A DNA stretch of 64,000 bases from Variovorax sp. PAMC 28711 (GTDB taxonomy: Bacteria; Pseudomonadota; Gammaproteobacteria; Burkholderiales; Burkholderiaceae_C), in NCBI RefSeq assembly GCF_001577265.1, contig NZ_CP014517.1:248001-312000 (forward strand), in the 5' to 3' direction. Under the pieces are notes generated by a model. It saw only the letters and a program-made list of their open reading frames with translations, was not told where the DNA came from and ran no database searches. The position numbers and the translations under genes were made by a program. Below, in pieces: positions 50,104-58,730 of this stretch; position 1 is the first letter of the stretch; each line of letters starts with the position of its first letter.

Positions 50104-51639
50104 TCAGCGGTTCATCCACTCGGGCGAGGCGAGCAGAAAGGTGTTCCAGTCCTGCGGCGACTTCGCACCCGCGAGCGCCGTGCGTGTGTCGGCGCTGAAG
50201 CCCGGCAGCGCGACCCGCACGGCGGCCGAATCCGCGAGCAACGGATACGCGGGTTTCTCGAGCGGCCCCGCATCGTCGGTGCGGAACAGCACCGCGCCGT
50301 TGGCGCCGATCGCGCGCGCGATCTCGAAGCGCGTCGTCATCTGTCCCGCGCTCGCCCACTCGGCCTGCGTGAGCGGATAGCCGTCGGGCGTCTCGTGGCC
50401 GTACAGCGGCTCGCCCATGCGGTTGATCCAGTCGAGGATCGGGTTCGTGTTGCGCACGACGCGATCGTCGTAGGCGAGGCGCACGCTACCGATCGCGTAG
50501 TGCACCGGATCGCGAAACTTGTGGCCGAGCGACGCGGTGAACTCGGGCGACGCGAACAGCGTGGCGAGCGTCGCGGCGATGTCGCCGTCGCTCTGCGTGA
50601 ACGTCACCGCCATGCGGTCGACCAGCGCCGGAGGCGGCGCATCGGAGACGAAATACACCGCCAGCTTGCGCGAGATGAAGCGTGCAGTTGCTGGCGCGCG
50701 CGCCAGGCGGTCGATCGCCTCGTCGACCTCGGCCATGCCGCGCTGCGTCATCGGCCGGCCGAGCAGCGTTTTCGCGCCGTAGTCGTGGCGCTGCGGATTG
50801 AACTCGAACAGGCCGAGGCGCAGGTAGTCGCCCGCGCGCTCGGCGCGCAATCGCGGCGGCGGCTCGTCAGCTGCGCGAAGCGTGAAGCCGACACCCGTCA
50901 GCACGCGCGCCAGCGCCTGCACATCGCCCTGCGAGTAGCCGCTGCCAACGCCCAGCGTGTGCAGCTCCATCAGCTCGCGCGCGTAGTTCTCGTTGATGCG
51001 GTTGGAAGCGTTCTGCGCGTTGTCCAGATAACGCAGCATCGCCGGGTGCCGCAGCGTCGCGCCCAGCAGGTCGTGGAATTTGCCCAGTGCATGCGGACGG
51101 ATCGCCGTTTCCTCGTAGTCACCGACCAGCGCGCGGAGGTTGCCTTTGCGCGCGTTGACGTTGAAGTGATTGGTCCAGAACCAGGTCATCTGCTCTTGCA
51201 GCTGGTTCGGCGAGTACAGCGCCCGCAACACGAAGCGCTGCTGCGCTTCGCGCGCCAGTCGCGTGAGTGCTTGCTGGTACGCCTGCCGCGCGGCCTTCTT
51301 CTGCGTCTCGTCGGGCAGTGCGTCCGCGGCCTTGCGCTGCGCATCGAGCGAGATCGCGAGCTGGTCGACCGGCGTGTGCGAGAGCGTCATCGCATCGATC
51401 TGAGCCTGCGCGGCCGGCGGGAGCACGGCGGGCTTGGGATGCAGCTGGGCCTGCAGCCATGGGCCAGCGCCTTGGCGCGCGAGCTGTCGCTCGGTGCTCG
51501 GGTTCGCTCCCCAGCTCAGCCGGTCGAGCCAGCGCAATCGCGCCACCGTATCGGCCGGCGCCAGGTCAGGCGCCGACGCGCAGCCCGCGAGGCAGAGGCC
51601 AATGGCCGCTGCAATCCACCAGGGTCGGGAATGGAACAT
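50104..51639 (-). CDS. DUF1800 lipoprotein
   Basis: A 511-residue protein. The start MFHSRPWWIAAAIGLCLAGC gives a lipobox (LAGC, Cys20). Segments RLSWGANPSTERQLAR, TWFWTNHFNV and NENYARELMELHTLGV are typical DUF1800. Usually co-transcribed with DUF1501; here 10 bases separate them. Earlier in-frame Met codons lie inside the neighbouring gene and are unlikely. Confidence 0.9.
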   Translation of the reverse strand: MFHSRPWWIAAAIGLCLAGCASAPDLAPADTVARLRWLDRLSWGANPSTERQLARQGAGPWLQAQLHPKPAVLPPAAQAQIDAMTLSHTPVDQLAISLDAQRKAADALPDETQKKAARQAYQQALTRLAREAQQRFVLRALYSPNQLQEQMTWFWTNHFNVNARKGNLRALVGDYEETAIRPHALGKFHDLLGATLRHPAMLRYLDNAQNASNRINENYARELMELHTLGVGSGYSQGDVQALARVLTGVGFTLRAADEPPPRLRAERAGDYLRLGLFEFNPQRHDYGAKTLLGRPMTQRGMAEVDEAIDRLARAPATARFISRKLAVYFVSDAPPPALVDRMAVTFTQSDGDIAATLATLFASPEFTASLGHKFRDPVHYAIGSVRLAYDDRVVRNTNPILDWINRMGEPLYGHETPDGYPLTQAEWASAGQMTTRFEIARAIGANGAVLFRTDDAGPLEKPAYPLLADSAAVRVALPGFSADTRTALAGAKSPQDWNTFLLASPEWMNR

Positions 51640-51700
51640 GCCCCATTCAACCCCCGTGCGCCTTGCTGCGTTGACGCCTTTACGTGAACGCCGGGTAAAC

Positions 51701-52378
51701 CTAAGCCGCGACGACCGGCTGTTGCTGGCCGGCGCCGGCGATCTGCCGCAGCGCACGCTCGAACACTTCGACCGGCTGGCCGCCCGAAATGAGGTGCTGG
51801 TTGTTGATGATGATCGCGGGCACCGAGTGGATGCCGGCCTCGGTGTACATGCGTTCGCGAGACCGCGTTTCGGTGGCGTACTCGTCGCTCGCCAGAATCT
51901 CCCGGGCGCGGGCGGTGTCCAGACCGACTGCGCCTGCCAGCTGCACCAGGACCTCGGGGTCGGACGGATTCTGACCTTCGGTGAAGTAGGCCTTGAGCAG
52001 CGACTTCTTGAACGCGACCTGCTTTTCCACACTCTCGATTTCGGCCCAATGCAGCAGCCGATGCGCATCGAAGGTGTTGTAAATGCGCGGCCGGCCCTCG
52101 GGGCTGAACGCAAAGCCCACCGCCGCGCCGCGCGCGCGAATCATGTCGCGCATCTCCGCTTGCTGCTCGCGGGAAGAGCCGTACTTCTGGTTGAGGTGTT
52201 CGAAGGTGTCCTGCCCTTCGGCAGGCATCTGCGGATTCAGCTCGAAAGGCTGGAAGCGCAACGCGGCCGTGACGTCGGGTGCCACGTTTTTCAGGGCTGC
52301 TTCCAGCGCCCCCAGTCCCACGGCGCACCACGGGCACGAAACATCGGAAACGAAATCAATATGGAGTTGGGTGGTCAT
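51701..52378 (-). CDS. FrnE-like DsbA-family oxidoreductase
   Basis: A 225-residue thioredoxin-fold protein starting MTTQLHIDFVSDVSCPW. The redox site CPWC lies at residues 15-18, and GIHSVPAIIINNQHLISG gives the cis-Pro loop. No signal peptide, so it is cytoplasmic, as usual for FrnE-type DsbA proteins. Possible roles are disulfide handling or 2-hydroxychromene-2-carboxylate-isomerase-type chemistry. Confidence 0.88.
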   Translation of the reverse strand: MTTQLHIDFVSDVSCPWCAVGLGALEAALKNVAPDVTAALRFQPFELNPQMPAEGQDTFEHLNQKYGSSREQQAEMRDMIRARGAAVGFAFSPEGRPRIYNTFDAHRLLHWAEIESVEKQVAFKKSLLKAYFTEGQNPSDPEVLVQLAGAVGLDTARAREILASDEYATETRSRERMYTEAGIHSVPAIIINNQHLISGGQPVEVFERALRQIAGAGQQQPVVAA

Positions 52379-52652
52379 AGGGCGATTCTTCACCACCACG
52401 CCGGCCTTGCTGTGTCAGGGGTTTTGCCTCGGGGTTCGGCCGGGCGAGCTCGGCAGTCTCGACGGGCCGACCACCCACCATGTCGTTCGCAGCCTGCACG
52501 GCCAGGCGCACTTGTTCTTCCGTACCGAGCAGCACGATGTCGAAAAGCGCTACCTCGACGGCTTCGCGAATGCGCCGGCGGCGGCGCGCCGGACGCTCAT
52601 GAAACGGCCGGCCCGCACAAGCGACCGCATCTGAAAATGGGCCGTGCGCGAC
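52379..52652. other. Gene-free stretch with a possible gene remnant
   Basis: In the plus frame ending with TGA at 52632-52634 a protein-like sequence (HVVRSLHGQAHLFFRTEQHD, then RYLDGFANAP) can be read, but it has no start or ribosome site. It may be the tail of a lost gene. No terminator seen. Confidence 0.35.
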
Positions 52653-53318
52653 TCAGCCCTGGATCAGCCGCGCCACGACCTCGGTCGACGTCACCACGTC
52701 CGCGAAGCAGGAGGCCAGCGTGGAGAGTCCGTTGACGTGATCTTCCGGCGTGACGGCCGCTGTCGCGTCGCTCACTATGGCGACCCGATAGTCCCGCATC
52801 ATGGCGTCGCGGGCTGTCGATTCGCAGCACACGTTGGTCGCCACGCCGGTAATGAGCAGGTTGTCGATCTGACGCGCCGCGAGGACATCGGCCAGAACCG
52901 ATGAACCCGGCGCGAACGCGGAAAAGCGCGTTTTCTCGATCACCGGATCGCGTGCATCTCGCTGCAGGCCGTCGATGAGCGCATGGCCGGCAGAGCCCGA
53001 CGCAAGTCCCCGGCGGTGTTCGAGCGCTGCCGCCGCGTCGAAAAAGCCCGCGTGATACGCCGGCCACAGATCGACTCCGTCACGCTCCAGCGTGTTCATC
53101 AGCCAGACGACCGTCGCACCTCGCCCGCGCAGCGTGTCGCAAAGTTGCTGGATGCGGGGCACGATCGCGTCGATGCCGGCGATCCTCGACGCGTAATAGC
53201 ACTGCATGTCGATCACGAGCACGGCCGTGTGACGCGCGGCGAATTGCGCGTGGACCGGGCACGATCCCCGTTTGCTTTCGATGCGCTGCTGGACATGCGC
53301 CGGAAGAATGTGTGACAT
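52653..53318 (-). CDS. Isochorismatase-family cysteine hydrolase
   Basis: A 221-residue protein starting MSHILPAHVQQRIESKR. Catalytic triad candidates: Asp in AVLVIDMQCYY, Lys in VIEKTRFSAF and Cys in GVATNVCCESTARDAMM. Close relatives hydrolyse amides such as maleamate, nicotinamide or ureidoacrylate. Divergent from the GntR regulator across a palindromic operator-like site, so it is probably part of the same pathway. Confidence 0.88.
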   Translation of the reverse strand: MSHILPAHVQQRIESKRGSCPVHAQFAARHTAVLVIDMQCYYASRIAGIDAIVPRIQQLCDTLRGRGATVVWLMNTLERDGVDLWPAYHAGFFDAAAALEHRRGLASGSAGHALIDGLQRDARDPVIEKTRFSAFAPGSSVLADVLAARQIDNLLITGVATNVCCESTARDAMMRDYRVAIVSDATAAVTPEDHVNGLSTLASCFADVVTSTEVVARLIQG

Positions 53319-53347
53319 CCGGCAGACTTTGCCGGCGTGTTGTGGAC

Positions 53348-53379
53348 TGGTCAATCAGACCAATTGGTTCTATTGACCA
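53348..53379. promoter_or_regulatory. Nested palindrome between isochorismatase and GntR genes
   Basis: TGGTCAAT (53348-53355) and ATTGACCA (53372-53379) are perfect inverted arms centred on the inner palindrome ACCAATTGGT (53359-53368). The symmetric 32-bp site lies in the divergent intergenic region and is a good candidate operator for the GntR protein. Confidence 0.6.
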
Positions 53380-53407
53380 TACCAATTTGCCACTTAGCAT
53401 CCGGTCC

Positions 53408-54253
53408 ATGTCACACCCGATGCCGACTGCGTTTCCCGACCGGCTCCCGCGCAAGGCGGCCCGCCCGTCGCCCTCGCGCGCGGCGCCTTTGCATCGCTAC
53501 CACCATGTTCACCTGGTGTTGCGCCAACGCCTGCTCGAAGGCCACTACGGCGAGGGCGGCATGCTGCCAAGCGAACGCGCGCTCGCCGAAGAATTCGATG
53601 TTGCACGCGTCACGCTGCGCAGTGCGATGGCCGCGCTGGAGCGCGACGGTCTCGTTGCACGCCGGCAGGGGCGCGGAACCGTTTCGCTGCCGCGGGCCGG
53701 CGCACGGGGCGTGGACGCAGCGGTGCCCACGCGCGACGCTTTCGAACAGCTCTTCGCAAGTGTGATGGACATGGGCCTCAAGACCAAAGCCCGGGTGCTC
53801 AGCTATGGATTGGTAGAGGCGTCCCCAGACATCTGCGATGCGCTGCAGCTTGACCCGCGCAGCCAGGTCATGCGGATCGTCCGGGTGAGATCACAAGCCG
53901 GACAACCCGTGTCGTATGCCACCGCGTTCATTCCACGGCCACTCGCTTTGCAGATCCATCGCCGCGATCTGGCCACTCAACCGCTTCTCGCGCTGCTGGC
54001 CAAGCAAGGCGTTCGCATCGACAGCGCCGATGAAGTGATCAGTGCGACCCAGGCCGACATCGACGCTGCCCAGGCGCTGCAAGTGCCGGTCGCCAGCGCT
54101 CTGCTGAAGGTCCGCAGGTTGATCCTTGATGTGGACCGCAAGCCTGTCGAGCTGTTCGAGGGGTTGTTTCGCCCCGAAGGCTATCGATACCACCTCACCA
54201 CCGCTCGCGACCCGTCGCGCACCCGCGTCCGTGTCGCGATCGGAAACATCTGA
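53408..54253 (+). CDS. GntR/HutC-family transcriptional regulator
   Basis: A 281-residue regulator, start MSHPMPTAFPDRLPRKA. Winged HTH GMLPSERALAEEFDVARVTL with AALERDGLVARRQGRGT is the GntR signature; the C-terminal half is a UTRA effector domain (YGLVEASPDICDALQL; VELFEGLFRPEGYRYHL). It probably represses the divergent hydrolase and the downstream catabolic operon until a pathway compound binds. Confidence 0.9.
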   Translation: MSHPMPTAFPDRLPRKAARPSPSRAAPLHRYHHVHLVLRQRLLEGHYGEGGMLPSERALAEEFDVARVTLRSAMAALERDGLVARRQGRGTVSLPRAGARGVDAAVPTRDAFEQLFASVMDMGLKTKARVLSYGLVEASPDICDALQLDPRSQVMRIVRVRSQAGQPVSYATAFIPRPLALQIHRRDLATQPLLALLAKQGVRIDSADEVISATQADIDAAQALQVPVASALLKVRRLILDVDRKPVELFEGLFRPEGYRYHLTTARDPSRTRVRVAIGNI

Positions 54254-54284
54254 CTCCACCCGATCCACAACCAGGAAGGCTCCC

Positions 54285-55268
54285 ATGAAAACTTCGCGCA
54301 CCACGATCGCTCTGTGTTCGCTGGCAATGACGACCGCCGCATGGCTCGGCATCGCACCTGCAGCGCACGCACAGAAATTTCCGACGCAACCGATCAAGCT
54401 CATCGTGGGTGCGTCGCCGGGCGGCACCACCGATGCGCTGGCCCGCGAACTGGCCGAGGACATGTCGAAATCGTTGGGGCAGCCGGTCATCATCGACAAC
54501 AAGCCTGGCGCTGGCGGCAACATTGCCGCGGATTTCGTGGCGCGCGCGCCGGCCGACGGGCACACCCTGCTGGTCGCCTTCACCAGCCATACGATGAATG
54601 CGGCGTTGTTCAAGAAGCTCCCCTACGACCCGGTGAAGGACTTCACCCCGATCTCGCTGATCGGCAAGGTCGCCAGCGTGCTGGTCGCCCGGCCCGATCT
54701 TCCCGCGAAGGATTTGAAAGAACTGCTCGCGGCCGCCAAGCAGAAAGACGGCTACAGCTTCGCCATCGGCGGCACCGGTTCCTCGCTGCAAATGGACACC
54801 GCAGAGTTTCGTTCGACGTCGAAATTGCCGGGCGTCGACATTCCGTACAAAGGCAGTTCGCCTGCGCTGGTCGATGTGATGTCCGGCCAGGTCGACCTGA
54901 TGTTCGCGCCGATCGGCGGTGCCCGGACCCTGCTGGACAGCGGCAAGGTCAAGGCCTATGCCGTGACCTCGGCCAAGCGGCTGGCGTCGATGCCCGACGT
55001 GCCGGCCGTTTCGGAAGTGGTCCCGTCGTTCACCACCAACTACGGCTGGTTCGGTGTGCTCGGCCCTGCCAGGTTGCCGGCCGAGGTGACCGCGCGGCTC
55101 AACGAAGTGGTGGTCAAGGCCATCCAGTCGCCGCGCATCAAGACGCGACTGGCCGTGGATGGCAGTGCACCGTCCGGCACCACGCCGACCGAGTTCCGTG
55201 ACTTCCTGATCGGCGACGTGAAGCAATGGGCCGAACAAGCCAAGCTCGCCAAGATCGAGCCGCAGTGA
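54285..55268 (+). CDS. Tripartite tricarboxylate transporter receptor (Bug family)
   Basis: A 327-residue periplasmic protein starting MKTSRTTIALCSLAMTTA, signal ending AHAQKF. Standard Bug blocks are intact: VGASPGGTTDALARELA, IDNKPGAGGNIAADFVA, IPYKGSSPALVDVM and TNYGWFGVLGPARLP. AGGAAGG upstream. It starts the catabolic operon and should capture its carboxylate substrate. No TctA/TctB in the window. Confidence 0.92.
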   Translation: MKTSRTTIALCSLAMTTAAWLGIAPAAHAQKFPTQPIKLIVGASPGGTTDALARELAEDMSKSLGQPVIIDNKPGAGGNIAADFVARAPADGHTLLVAFTSHTMNAALFKKLPYDPVKDFTPISLIGKVASVLVARPDLPAKDLKELLAAAKQKDGYSFAIGGTGSSLQMDTAEFRSTSKLPGVDIPYKGSSPALVDVMSGQVDLMFAPIGGARTLLDSGKVKAYAVTSAKRLASMPDVPAVSEVVPSFTTNYGWFGVLGPARLPAEVTARLNEVVVKAIQSPRIKTRLAVDGSAPSGTTPTEFRDFLIGDVKQWAEQAKLAKIEPQ

Positions 55269-56533
55269 TGCCTGCCACGCTGGCGCAAAAACTGGTCGCC
55301 CGCGCGGCCGGTGTCGGCGCGGTGACGCCGGGCGACATCGTCACGTGCCAAGTCGACCTGGCCATGATGCACGACTCGGGCGGCCCGCGCCGCGTGAAGC
55401 CGATGCTCGAAAAGCTCGGCGCGAAGGTGTGGGACCCGGACAAGGTGGTCGTCATCACCGACCACTACGTGCCGGCGCACGACGCTGACAGCCGCGCCAT
55501 CGTGCAGATCGCGCGCGACTGGGTGAAGGACGCGGGCATCACCCGCTTCCACGACACCCAGGGCATCTGCCATGTGGTGCTGCCGCAGAAGGGGCATCTG
55601 CGGCCCGGCCTGTTCGCGGTCGGCGGCGACAGCCATTCGCCCACCGGCGGCGCCTTCGGTGCCTACATGTTCGGCGTGGGCGCGACCGAGATGCTCGGCG
55701 TGCTGGTGACCGGCGAGATCTGGCTCAAGGTGCCGCACACGATCCGCATGTGGTGGGACGGTCGGCTCGCGCCGGGCGTGTCGGCCAAGGACATGATGCT
55801 GCACCTGTGCGGCCGCTTCGGCATGGACGGCGGCCAGTACCAGGCGGTCGAGTACGCCGGCGCCGCCGTGCGCGCGCTGTCGATGCAGGAACGCATGACG
55901 CTGTCGAACATGACGGCCGAGCTCGGCGGCCAGGCCGGGCTGATCGCGCCCGATGCGGTCACGGCCGAATGGCTCGCCGGTGTCGGCGTGCACGACGTCG
56001 ACACCGCGCACTGGCAGACCGACGACGGCGCTCCGCTGCTGGCCGACCACCGCCTCGATGCGTCCGCGCTCGCGCCGCAGGTGGCGGCGCCGCACAACCC
56101 GGCGCGGTCGCAGGCGGTGGGCGCGTTCGCGGGCACAGCCGTGGACATCGCCTACGTCGGCGCCTGCACCGGCGCCAAGCTCGACGACCTGCGCATGGCC
56201 GCGCAGGTACTGCGCGGCCAGCGCGTCGCCAAGGGCGTGCGACTGATGGTCGCGCCCGCCAGTGCCACCGACCAGGCACAGGCCGCCGCCGAAGGCACGC
56301 TGGGTGCGCTGCTGGACGCCGGCGCCGAGCTGCTGCCCAACGCCTGCGGCGCCTGCGCCGGCTACGGCGCCAACGTCTTCGGCGAGAACACCGTGGCGAT
56401 CAGCACGACGGCGCGCAACTTCAAGGGGCGCATGGGCGCGGATTCGTCGCAGGTGTACCTGGCTTCGCCCTTCACCGTGGCCGCCTCGGCCATCGCGGGG
56501 CGCATCGTCGATGCACGGGAGATGCTGGCATGA
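55268..56533 (+). CDS. Aconitase-family hydratase, large subunit
   Basis: A 421-residue protein starting MPATLAQKLVARAAGVG, overlapping the previous stop (TGATG). The family blocks are VTCQVDLAMMHDSGGP, GDSHSPTGGAFGAYMFGVGA and the [4Fe-4S] cysteines in CTGAK and CGACAGYG. It resembles isopropylmalate dehydratase/dimethylmaleate hydratase LeuC-type subunits. With the small subunit and the lyase downstream, a role as hydratase of a methyl-branched unsaturated dicarboxylate is likely. Confidence 0.88.
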   Translation: MPATLAQKLVARAAGVGAVTPGDIVTCQVDLAMMHDSGGPRRVKPMLEKLGAKVWDPDKVVVITDHYVPAHDADSRAIVQIARDWVKDAGITRFHDTQGICHVVLPQKGHLRPGLFAVGGDSHSPTGGAFGAYMFGVGATEMLGVLVTGEIWLKVPHTIRMWWDGRLAPGVSAKDMMLHLCGRFGMDGGQYQAVEYAGAAVRALSMQERMTLSNMTAELGGQAGLIAPDAVTAEWLAGVGVHDVDTAHWQTDDGAPLLADHRLDASALAPQVAAPHNPARSQAVGAFAGTAVDIAYVGACTGAKLDDLRMAAQVLRGQRVAKGVRLMVAPASATDQAQAAAEGTLGALLDAGAELLPNACGACAGYGANVFGENTVAISTTARNFKGRMGADSSQVYLASPFTVAASAIAGRIVDAREMLA

Positions 56534-57063
56534 CGACCCCATCGAGTGGCCGCGCCTGGGTCTTCGGCGACGACCTCAACACCGACCTGCTGGCGCCGGG
56601 GCGCTACATGAAGTTCGGCGTGGACGAGATCGCCAAGCACTGCCTGGAATCGATCTCGCCCGCGTTCGCCGCCACGGTGCGGCCAGGCGACATCGTCGTG
56701 GCCGGACGCAATTTCGGCGCGGGTTCGTCGCGCGAGCAGGCGGTCGAGGTGCTGCGGCTTCTGGGCGTGGCCTGCGTGGTCGCCGTGTCGTACTCGGGCC
56801 TCTACTACCGCAACGGCTTCAACCTCGGCCTGCCGCTGCTGGTGTGCGCCGAAGCACCGAGCGTGGCCGACGGCACGTCGCTCGCGCTCGACCTCGACGC
56901 CGCGCAACTGCGCGACACCACATCCGGCCGCACGCTGCACTGCGAAGCGGTGCCGGCCCATCTGATCGCGATGGTGCGCGACGGTGGCCTGGTGCCGCAC
57001 CTGCAGCAGCGCCTAGCGCGCGGCGACATCGCCGCCCAACGAACGAAAGCCACCACGCCATGA
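56530..57063 (+). CDS. Aconitase-family hydratase, small subunit
   Basis: A 177-residue LeuD-type swivel-domain protein starting MTTPSSGRAWVFGDDLN. DLNTDLLAPGRYM and AGRNFGAGSSREQAVEVL are the substrate-recognition loop. It overlaps the large subunit and the lyase by 4 nt each, so the three are translated as a unit. Confidence 0.88.
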   Translation: MTTPSSGRAWVFGDDLNTDLLAPGRYMKFGVDEIAKHCLESISPAFAATVRPGDIVVAGRNFGAGSSREQAVEVLRLLGVACVVAVSYSGLYYRNGFNLGLPLLVCAEAPSVADGTSLALDLDAAQLRDTTSGRTLHCEAVPAHLIAMVRDGGLVPHLQQRLARGDIAAQRTKATTP

Positions 57064-57914
57064 CCCTTCGCATCCGCCTCCAATCGCCCGCGATCGTCAC
57101 CGCCCCAGGGGTGTACGACGCGTTCTCGGCCCTGCTGGTCGAGCAGGCCGGCTTCGAGGCCGCCTACCTCTCGGGCGCCAGCATCGCCTACACCCGCTTC
57201 GGCCGACCCGACATCGGCCTGCTTTCGCTGGACGACGTGGTGGCCGTGACCGGTCACATCCGCGAGCGCACCGACCTGCACCTGGTCGTCGACGCCGACA
57301 CCGGCTTCGGCAATGCGCTGAACGTGCGCCGCACGGTGCAGCTGCTCGAACGCGCCGGCGCCTCTGCCATCCAGCTGGAAGACCAGACGCTGCCCAAGCG
57401 CTGCGGCCACCTCGACGGCAAGACGATCGTGCCGGCCGCCGAAATGGTCGGCAAGATCCGCGCCGCCGTCGACGCGCGCCGCAACGCCGACACGCTGATC
57501 GTCGCGCGCACCGACGCGGTCGCGGTCGAAGGGCTCGAACCCGCATTGGAACGTGCCGAGCGCTATGCCGAGGCTGGTGCCGACGTGCTCTTCGTCGAGG
57601 CGCTGCGCAGCACGGAGGACATGGCGGACGCGCTGGCGCGCCTGTCGCACCGCGCGCCGATGCTGGCCAACATGGTCGAGGGTGGCAAGACGCCGGTGTT
57701 GCCATCGGCCGAGCTGCAGTCGCTGGGCTATCGCATCGCCATCTTTCCGGGCGGCACGGTGCGGGCGCTGAGCTTCGCGTTGCAGGGCTACCTGCAGAGC
57801 CTGCGCGACCACGGCACCACCACGCCGTGGCTGCCGCAGATGCTGTCCTTCGACGCGCTCAACGACGTGATCGGCACGCCCGACATGCTGGCGCTGGGCA
57901 AGCGCTACGAATGA
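57060..57914 (+). CDS. PEP mutase/isocitrate lyase family lyase
   Basis: A 284-residue TIM-barrel enzyme. APGVYDAFSALLVEQAGF, VDADTGFGNALNVRRTV and the loop KRCGHLDGK match the methylisocitrate/dimethylmalate lyase branch. After the hydratase it could cleave a 2-hydroxy acid to pyruvate (or oxaloacetate) plus a carboxylic acid, as DmdAB plus Dml do in Eubacterium barkeri nicotinate breakdown. Oxaloacetate decarboxylase activity is an alternative. Confidence 0.88.
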   Translation: MTLRIRLQSPAIVTAPGVYDAFSALLVEQAGFEAAYLSGASIAYTRFGRPDIGLLSLDDVVAVTGHIRERTDLHLVVDADTGFGNALNVRRTVQLLERAGASAIQLEDQTLPKRCGHLDGKTIVPAAEMVGKIRAAVDARRNADTLIVARTDAVAVEGLEPALERAERYAEAGADVLFVEALRSTEDMADALARLSHRAPMLANMVEGGKTPVLPSAELQSLGYRIAIFPGGTVRALSFALQGYLQSLRDHGTTTPWLPQMLSFDALNDVIGTPDMLALGKRYE

Positions 57915-57945
57915 GTGTTCGTCGAACCTGAATGGACTGCGCACG

Positions 57946-58674
57946 ATGAACACACCACCCTGGAAACCCGATCCCTGCGCCCTGGTGCGCAATGCACTTG
58001 CTGCTGCACCCCTTTTCGCGCGAACACCGCGCGAGCAGCTCGATCGCCTCGCCGCTTGCGCCAGTCTTCGACGTTACCGCCGCGGTGACACGGTCCCGAC
58101 GAGCACCGGTGGAGGCCGACAAGCCTCGCTCGCGGTCTCGGGTGTGCTGGAGTCGAGCCAGGTCATTCCCAGCGGCCGGCGCTTCGTGATGGGCATTTTC
58201 GGCCCGGGAGAGCTCATGGGCCTGGTGCGGCTTTTCGACGATCCGCTGCTTCCGTATGGCTTTGTGGCACGCGAGCCCGCGTTGGTCGCGCACCTGCCTT
58301 GCCGAGGACTTGTAGCGATCTTCGACGCCGATCCGTTGCGATGGAAAGAGGTGACGCGCTTTGCGCTTGACCGCCAGGTGGATACCCTCGATACCTTGCT
58401 CAATCAGGCCGTCCTCGGCCGCACAGACTGTCGCATTGCAGCGACGCTGCAAAGGCTCGGAAACCTGTTCGGCGTGCAGGCCGCCCGCGAAACACGGCTT
58501 CGATTGCGTCTGTCGCAGGACGACCTTGCGGACATGCTGGCCGTGTCCCGACAGACGGTGAACAAGGAACTTCGACGGCTTGAAGCCGCGGGAATCCTGC
58601 GATGCACCTACAACACCCTGGTGATCCTCGACCGCGGCGCGCTCAGCCGGATGGCTGCGGAACGGCGCCACTGA
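57946..58674 (+). CDS. Crp/Fnr-family transcriptional regulator
   Basis: A 242-residue protein starting MNTPPWKPDPCALVRNA. The N-terminal cyclic-nucleotide-binding-like domain is degenerate (no clear phosphate cassette or Fnr cysteines); the C-terminal HTH LSQDDLADMLAVSRQTVNKE is clear. It follows the lyase in the same direction by about 30 bases and may tune the operon. Confidence 0.85.
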   Translation: MNTPPWKPDPCALVRNALAAAPLFARTPREQLDRLAACASLRRYRRGDTVPTSTGGGRQASLAVSGVLESSQVIPSGRRFVMGIFGPGELMGLVRLFDDPLLPYGFVAREPALVAHLPCRGLVAIFDADPLRWKEVTRFALDRQVDTLDTLLNQAVLGRTDCRIAATLQRLGNLFGVQAARETRLRLRLSQDDLADMLAVSRQTVNKELRRLEAAGILRCTYNTLVILDRGALSRMAAERRH

Positions 58675-58730
58675 CCTTCTCCGCCTCGGGCACCGGCACC
58701 GCGTTCGGGTCATCAAGCACGAGAATGAGG

